From Mycosarcoma maydis (taxonomy: Eukaryota > Basidiomycota > Ustilaginomycetes > Ustilaginales), in contig NC_026479.1 in NCBI RefSeq assembly GCF_000328475.2, forward strand, positions 1,302,001 to 1,366,000: a stretch of DNA of 64,000 bases, read 5' to 3'. Every line of letters begins with the position of its first letter. Within the stretch, counting starts at the first letter, position 1. The notes below the pieces were generated by a model. That model worked only from the letters and a program-made list of their open reading frames with translations, had not been told where the DNA came from and did no database searches. Positions 59,792 to 64,000 of this stretch are shown in pieces. The position numbers and the translations under genes were made by a program.

Positions 59792-62500
59792 TCAATTTGA
59801 GTGCTTGGTCGCGATTGCGCCGTTTGTCCCTGTTGTCCTAGCCATCGTATTTCTCAGCAGTGTGACCAGATTCAACGCAGCATTGGCGCTCACCTGCAAC
59901 GACCAGAGACTGACATTCTTGAGCCTCTTTGTGGACGCGTTCTGACTAGCCACGTGGTTGGCCAACGCCTCGTAGATCTTCTCAGAAACCACGGGCAGCA
60001 GGCCCGTCTGCGCAAGGTCGAGTGAGCCATCGAACTCGCTCAGATCCATGACGATGCGACACCGAATCGGGATGAGCGTCTTGTTGGCGTTCATAAACGC
60101 GACAATCGGACGCACAAAGGCGTTGGTGCGGTAGCTGATGTCGTTGGTGAACAGAGGAACCGCCGCTTTGATGTCTTTGAATCGTACGTCCATGTCGATA
60201 ACCACTGTCGGCGGTGGGATCGACGTTTTCGTCTTCTCGCCGTCTTGCGTTAGCTGCGGCGACAACGACGATGACGACGACGACTCGGTGCTGTTGTCCG
60301 ACGTCGCGTTCGCATCCGCCACAGCTCGCCTTTGTACGCCAGCGCTCGAAGGATCTCGACCTTGGCGTCGCGCTTCTTCGTTCTCCTTGCGCACTCGCTC
60401 GGCTGTAGCTCCCACCGCAGACACGGGCGCTTCGATCGCTGGACCGCTCAAGCGATGTTGACCTGGAATCGGATCGTCGTCGCAGTCTCGATTCGACTCG
60501 CCCGACAGCGCCGCCGTCAAATTGTCCAACACCTCGATGATGATCGTATTAATGTCAGCCTCGTCATCTAGATCGCGTGGGAACTTGATGTCCGCCACCA
60601 CATCGAACTTGCCCGACAGAATCCACGAGATGGGACCTGTCAGATCCGACTGGTTCTGGATATGGTCGAAATTCACACCATCCACCCGCATGCGCGACAT
60701 GGTCTTCCACTTTGAATTCGAGATCTCGCGATCCTGCTCTACCGTGCGGCTGATATTCTGTGGCTTATGCAGGCTGAACAGACATCCGTCCACCTGGCCC
60801 GTGATCGAATCCGCACTGAGCAGGTCGTAGAAGAGCCACTGCTTGCGCAGCTTGGGGATGTGCGCGCTAAAGATACTGAAGTTGAACGGCCGGAAGTCGT
60901 TCGGTTGGTACACGGTAACGAGGAAGTCTTCCACCACCAGCGACTCCAGCTCAAAGTCGCCGTGGCGGGGCGCTCGTCGTGCGGCTTTCGGATCGTAGGG
61001 TTTGTTCGGGTCCCAAAATACATTGCGTCGATCGACGATTCCTCTAACACCACGAACAACGGCATCCTCAACGAGTCCCTTGCCATCGAACCAGCGCTGC
61101 AGACTCAGCGTCACGTCGATCGAGTCAACCTGCAGGTCAAACATGGTGTAGTTGGTGTTGATCGTGTCGTCCTCGGCTAGATCCTCTCCACGAGCTTCGT
61201 CGCTCATGGGCGGAGCCACCTCTTCCACCTCGTCGTAGTGTGTACCTTCCCACGCCATACCATCGCCAGCGGTGAGAGCAGTACGCCGCTTGACCTTGTT
61301 GGGTCGATCTCGGTTGCGGTCACGTGCCTTTTGCCTCCTCTCCTCGAGCAACGAGTCGACGTCACTATGCGCGCGACGAGAAATAAAGACATTCTTGAAG
61401 CTGATCTTGCTCTCCTTCCACTTTGGCACGATGGCGCTCTCGAACACGACAGTGACGCCCGTCTCGGCAGTGAGATAGTCAGCGATCTTCCTGGCAATCC
61501 ACTCTTGCAAATTGAGCGCATTGAGAGCGGCAAAGATGAGTGAGAAAAACGTGGTGGTGCCGACAATGATAAAGACGGCCGTGGTGAAACCACCAAGGGT
61601 GAAAAAGGCGCTAATATCGTCTGCATTGAAGCGGCGGAAACCGCGAATGGTGAACCACTTGAACCGAATGCGAAGTCGAGTCCAGAAGCCCTGTGCATAC
61701 CGCAGCAAGTCCTCTTTCGACGGCCGGAGGCGCTGGAGTTCGTGCGGCTGCACTTCATTGGCTTTCGACAGTTGGCCCTGACCATTCTGGGAGGATGTGG
61801 GGACAGCACGCATAGCCAAGCGACGCAGCGATGCTGGATAATTGGCAAAATGATGATAGGCGCGTTCGGCTTTCGTCAACTCTGTGCTCGGAGACGGCGC
61901 TTTGACAGCGTCGTGACTATGCTCTGCATGGGGATGAGAAGATCCAGTCGCTTGTGAGACAGGATGCTTGGCGTGCTTCGTCGCGGAATCTGTGGGAGCG
62001 GCATGTGTCTTGGCATTGTCTGATCTTGACTGGTCTTTATCGTCCGCTCGAGGTATCTGGGCAGCACGGAAGCCACGAGCTTGCTGTAGGATGCTACTGG
62101 CAGGCCGAATCGCATGCCTCAATCGAGTGAGCACGCCAGCATGCGATGCTGGAGAGGCAGCAGTGATACGTGAAACCGCTTGTTGCTGGATCGTCGGCCT
62201 TGCGAGTTGTGTGAAGAAGGACTGCACTGCAAGATAGCTGCTTGATGCATCGCCCAATGATGGACTTGAAGGGTCGCACAAGCTCTTAGCATAGTATGGT
62301 GTAATGTTTGGTTCTGATGCGTGGGAAGGCGATCGAGCCGTTCGGAAACAAGACGCTGTCTCGTTGGTGGAGGTTGCCTTTCTTGCGGATTGTTGTGGCG
62401 GTGTGATTCCAACAGCCATACGCTGCACTGTCGATGTGGAAGTTGACGGCCCCGCAGCTGCGCTCAGTGCTGCGCTTAGCCTTGAGCTGCGTCGCGGCAT
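59792..62500 (-). CDS. MDM31: mitochondrial inner membrane protein Mdm31/Mdm32 family
   Basis: Inner-membrane protein needed for mitochondrial shape, nucleoid distribution and phospholipid (cardiolipin) homeostasis in yeast. 902 aa, intronless, ATG start. The N-terminus is Arg/Ser-rich (MPRRSSRLSAALSAAAG), fitting a presequence. Transmembrane segment at about residues 300-330 (FFTLGGFTTAVFIIVGTTTF). The conserved core follows: GVTVVFESAIVPKWKESKI, FKNVFISRR, MFDLQVDSIDVTLSLQRWFDG, FELESLVVEDFLVTVYQP, FNFSIFSAHIPKLRKQWLFYD. An acidic/Ser insert (about 770-800) interrupts the C-terminal part. Signature order fits Mdm31. Confident. Confidence 0.93.
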   Translation of the reverse strand: MPRRSSRLSAALSAAAGPSTSTSTVQRMAVGITPPQQSARKATSTNETASCFRTARSPSHASEPNITPYYAKSLCDPSSPSLGDASSSYLAVQSFFTQLARPTIQQQAVSRITAASPASHAGVLTRLRHAIRPASSILQQARGFRAAQIPRADDKDQSRSDNAKTHAAPTDSATKHAKHPVSQATGSSHPHAEHSHDAVKAPSPSTELTKAERAYHHFANYPASLRRLAMRAVPTSSQNGQGQLSKANEVQPHELQRLRPSKEDLLRYAQGFWTRLRIRFKWFTIRGFRRFNADDISAFFTLGGFTTAVFIIVGTTTFFSLIFAALNALNLQEWIARKIADYLTAETGVTVVFESAIVPKWKESKISFKNVFISRRAHSDVDSLLEERRQKARDRNRDRPNKVKRRTALTAGDGMAWEGTHYDEVEEVAPPMSDEARGEDLAEDDTINTNYTMFDLQVDSIDVTLSLQRWFDGKGLVEDAVVRGVRGIVDRRNVFWDPNKPYDPKAARRAPRHGDFELESLVVEDFLVTVYQPNDFRPFNFSIFSAHIPKLRKQWLFYDLLSADSITGQVDGCLFSLHKPQNISRTVEQDREISNSKWKTMSRMRVDGVNFDHIQNQSDLTGPISWILSGKFDVVADIKFPRDLDDEADINTIIIEVLDNLTAALSGESNRDCDDDPIPGQHRLSGPAIEAPVSAVGATAERVRKENEEARRQGRDPSSAGVQRRAVADANATSDNSTESSSSSSLSPQLTQDGEKTKTSIPPPTVVIDMDVRFKDIKAAVPLFTNDISYRTNAFVRPIVAFMNANKTLIPIRCRIVMDLSEFDGSLDLAQTGLLPVVSEKIYEALANHVASQNASTKRLKNVSLWSLQVSANAALNLVTLLRNTMARTTGTNGAIATKHSN

Positions 62501-63343
62501 GATGCGGAGCAGATGAAGGGAGGTGGGCTGCGGACGTTGAGAACGTATTCGTATCGCTCGTTCGCAGGACGCAGCTGGCAGGTCAGCGCCATTCAGGTGG
62601 ACATCTTGACAGACATCTTAGCGTGTCACAGAGTATTCACAGGCCTCTGTAAGGTTCAGAGCCGAAGGAGTACGTTTGAGATGATCGACGAGAGAGGCGG
62701 CGACTCCGAGCTCGACACTCGTGACGACTGTGTGGAGAAGAGGAATGTGACAGCACTGCCGTCGTGAGTCGTGAGTCCGTTAGTCAGCTTGACACAGCAA
62801 ATGGCGAATCGTGAATCGTGAATGGCGGGCAAAGAAAAGCGAGAAACAAACTTACCCTACGCCTGCCAAAACTTCAACTTTCTCTGCTCTCTGCTCGTGC
62901 GTGATGATATACCAAAAATGTCAGAATCGTGCACCAACATGCAGTCACGAGTAGCGACCGCGTGCGCCAAAATTCACGATTCACGATTAACTTGTCTGAT
63001 AACTCGTGACTATTCACGATTATTTATTCGTGGTTCTTGTTTCGATCTTGCGCCTTTTGCTGCGGTTCAACGTACCTTTCTGTGCTCCACTTGGCCAAGG
63101 CCGCACGCGATAGCCAACCCGTATCAAGCGGGAAACATCTCCCTGTCCTGTCTGCGCGCACTGTGACCAAAGCTCAGGGTGCATGATCGAAGCGTTTGCA
63201 AGAAAGCATTGATCGAATACCATTGAGTCTAGAAGAGAACGAAACAAGATACATGCGGTCATTTGACAGAAGGCCCTCAATGGACAGAGCCAGAGCTAAA
63301 TCGCTAGCAAGAGTGTCAGAAGAGCTTGTGCAGGAACAGTTGC
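62501..63343. other. intergenic, 0.84 kb
   Basis: Upstream region of MDM31 and 3' flank of the carrier gene. Heptamer runs at 62760-62778, 62805-62823, 62971-62988 and 63003-63021. No gene seen. Confidence 0.6.
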
Positions 63344-64000
63344 TCATGCAACGACCGTCTTCTTGCTGACCTTGAGGATCTGGCGAGTCCAAACCTCAAA
63401 GTAATCTCTGAAGAAGAACAGCAGCGCCTGAGCAAGTACGGCCTTGGTGATCTGTGCCTGCATGCCCTGATACCATCCCTTGATACCGTGCTCCTGTGCG
63501 ATCTGCTTGAGGCAGTCGATGGCACCGTTGTACTTTGTGTTCTTGGCTTGCAAGCGAATCTTACTCAAGATGTAGGGGAAAGTGACCACTGTGGCCAACG
63601 TCTTGGACAGCGCTCCGACCAGGAACGACTTGCCGGGCGTCATCTTGCCATCGAGCGACGTGGCAAGAATGATGGTCTTGACGCGCTCAAATACACCGTA
63701 CGTGATGGCGGGATTGACGGTGAGCACCAGCGAAGGCTTGAGTCCACGCCACAAGCCGGTAACGCCGTCTTCCTTGAGAATGTCCTTGGCCACTCCCAAG
63801 AAGCTCTCGTCGGTCGGCTTGCCGTCCTTGGCGTTTTCGGTAGTGCCGAGCTGCTGTCGAGTCGCAATGACGCTAACAGGAATGGTGAAGATTTGTGCGA
63901 GCGCACCGGCGATGGCACCCAACACAAGCTCAGCAGCGGTGCTCAGCACAGCAACACCCGAGGCGCTACGCTGCGCCAGACGCTTCTGATAGAGCGTGCG
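63344..64000 (-). CDS. peroxisomal-type adenine nucleotide carrier (SLC25 family), 5' end cut
   Basis: Mitochondrial carrier family member; the frame is open past the window edge, so about the first third is missing. The visible part (218 codons) has two carrier repeats. Repeat 2 begins AAELVLGAIAGALAQIFTIPVSVIATRQQ (P-x-x-V-I-x-T-R variant) and continues LWRGLKPSLVLTVNPAITYGVFE. Repeat 3 reads FLVGALSKTLATVVTFPYILSKIRLQ, then GWYQGMQAQITKAVLAQALLF. The NPAI and K(T/A)xATxxTxPxxxxKxRLQ wording fits the Pmp47/Ant1/SLC25A17 group, which imports ATP into peroxisomes. No C-terminal SKL. The substrate is inferred from family only. Confidence 0.85.
   Translation of the reverse strand, partial: RTLYQKRLAQRSASGVAVLSTAAELVLGAIAGALAQIFTIPVSVIATRQQLGTTENAKDGKPTDESFLGVAKDILKEDGVTGLWRGLKPSLVLTVNPAITYGVFERVKTIILATSLDGKMTPGKSFLVGALSKTLATVVTFPYILSKIRLQAKNTKYNGAIDCLKQIAQEHGIKGWYQGMQAQITKAVLAQALLFFFRDYFEVWTRQILKVSKKTVVA

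Noticed and set aside
1..64000. CRISPR arrays, insertion sequences, rRNA, integrated viral genes
   Set aside because: None seen; the only direct-repeat array is the 7-bp unit at 39320, which has no spacers.

Overview
The window is nuclear DNA of a smut fungus (Basidiomycota, Ustilaginaceae-like). The evidence is compact intron-poor genes, short introns with GTAAGT/GTGAGT-type donors where they occur, typical basidiomycete housekeeping proteins, and a cluster of secreted effector-like genes. The species cannot be named from sequence alone. Two runs of exactly 100 N (31337-31436, 55856-55955) show it is a scaffold of joined contigs.

Layout. 1-6.5 kb: bleomycin hydrolase (cut at the left edge), phosphoglycerate dehydrogenase and an F-box-like orphan. 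6.7-21.1 kb: seven consecutive genes for predicted secreted proteins, all on the minus strand. Three large paralogues (578, 641, 633 aa) and three small ones (313, 283, 279 aa) belong to one family; the seventh is a small unrelated secreted protein with one intron. Two of the large paralogues carry a DLNxLP sequence just after the signal peptide, which matches the plant EAR (TOPLESS-binding) motif described in the Ustilago maydis effector Jsi1. This is the most interesting part of the window. 21.4-63.9 kb: conserved housekeeping genes, namely SRP receptor alpha, GPN3 GTPase, a PA-TM-RING ubiquitin ligase, LEU2, DCN1, mitochondrial uL5, LSM3, P5C dehydrogenase, an unknown protein, NOG1, a large acidic protein, a C2H2 transcription factor behind a 6.5-kb gene-free region, a tiny ZNF706-like zinc finger protein, a NifS-like class V aminotransferase, MDM31 and a peroxisomal-type mitochondrial-family carrier (cut at the right edge).

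Spliced genes were assembled by hand: GPN3, DCN1, LSM3, the ZNF706-like gene, the aminotransferase and the small secreted protein. Several starts were moved downstream to the first ATG.

Between genes the DNA carries many copies of a 7-bp-phased sequence (CACG or CGTG cores separated by 3-bp A/T-rich spacers), including a perfect six-unit array at 39320. These copies are nearly absent from the effector cluster. The housekeeping genes share no pathway; the effector cluster is the only functional grouping.
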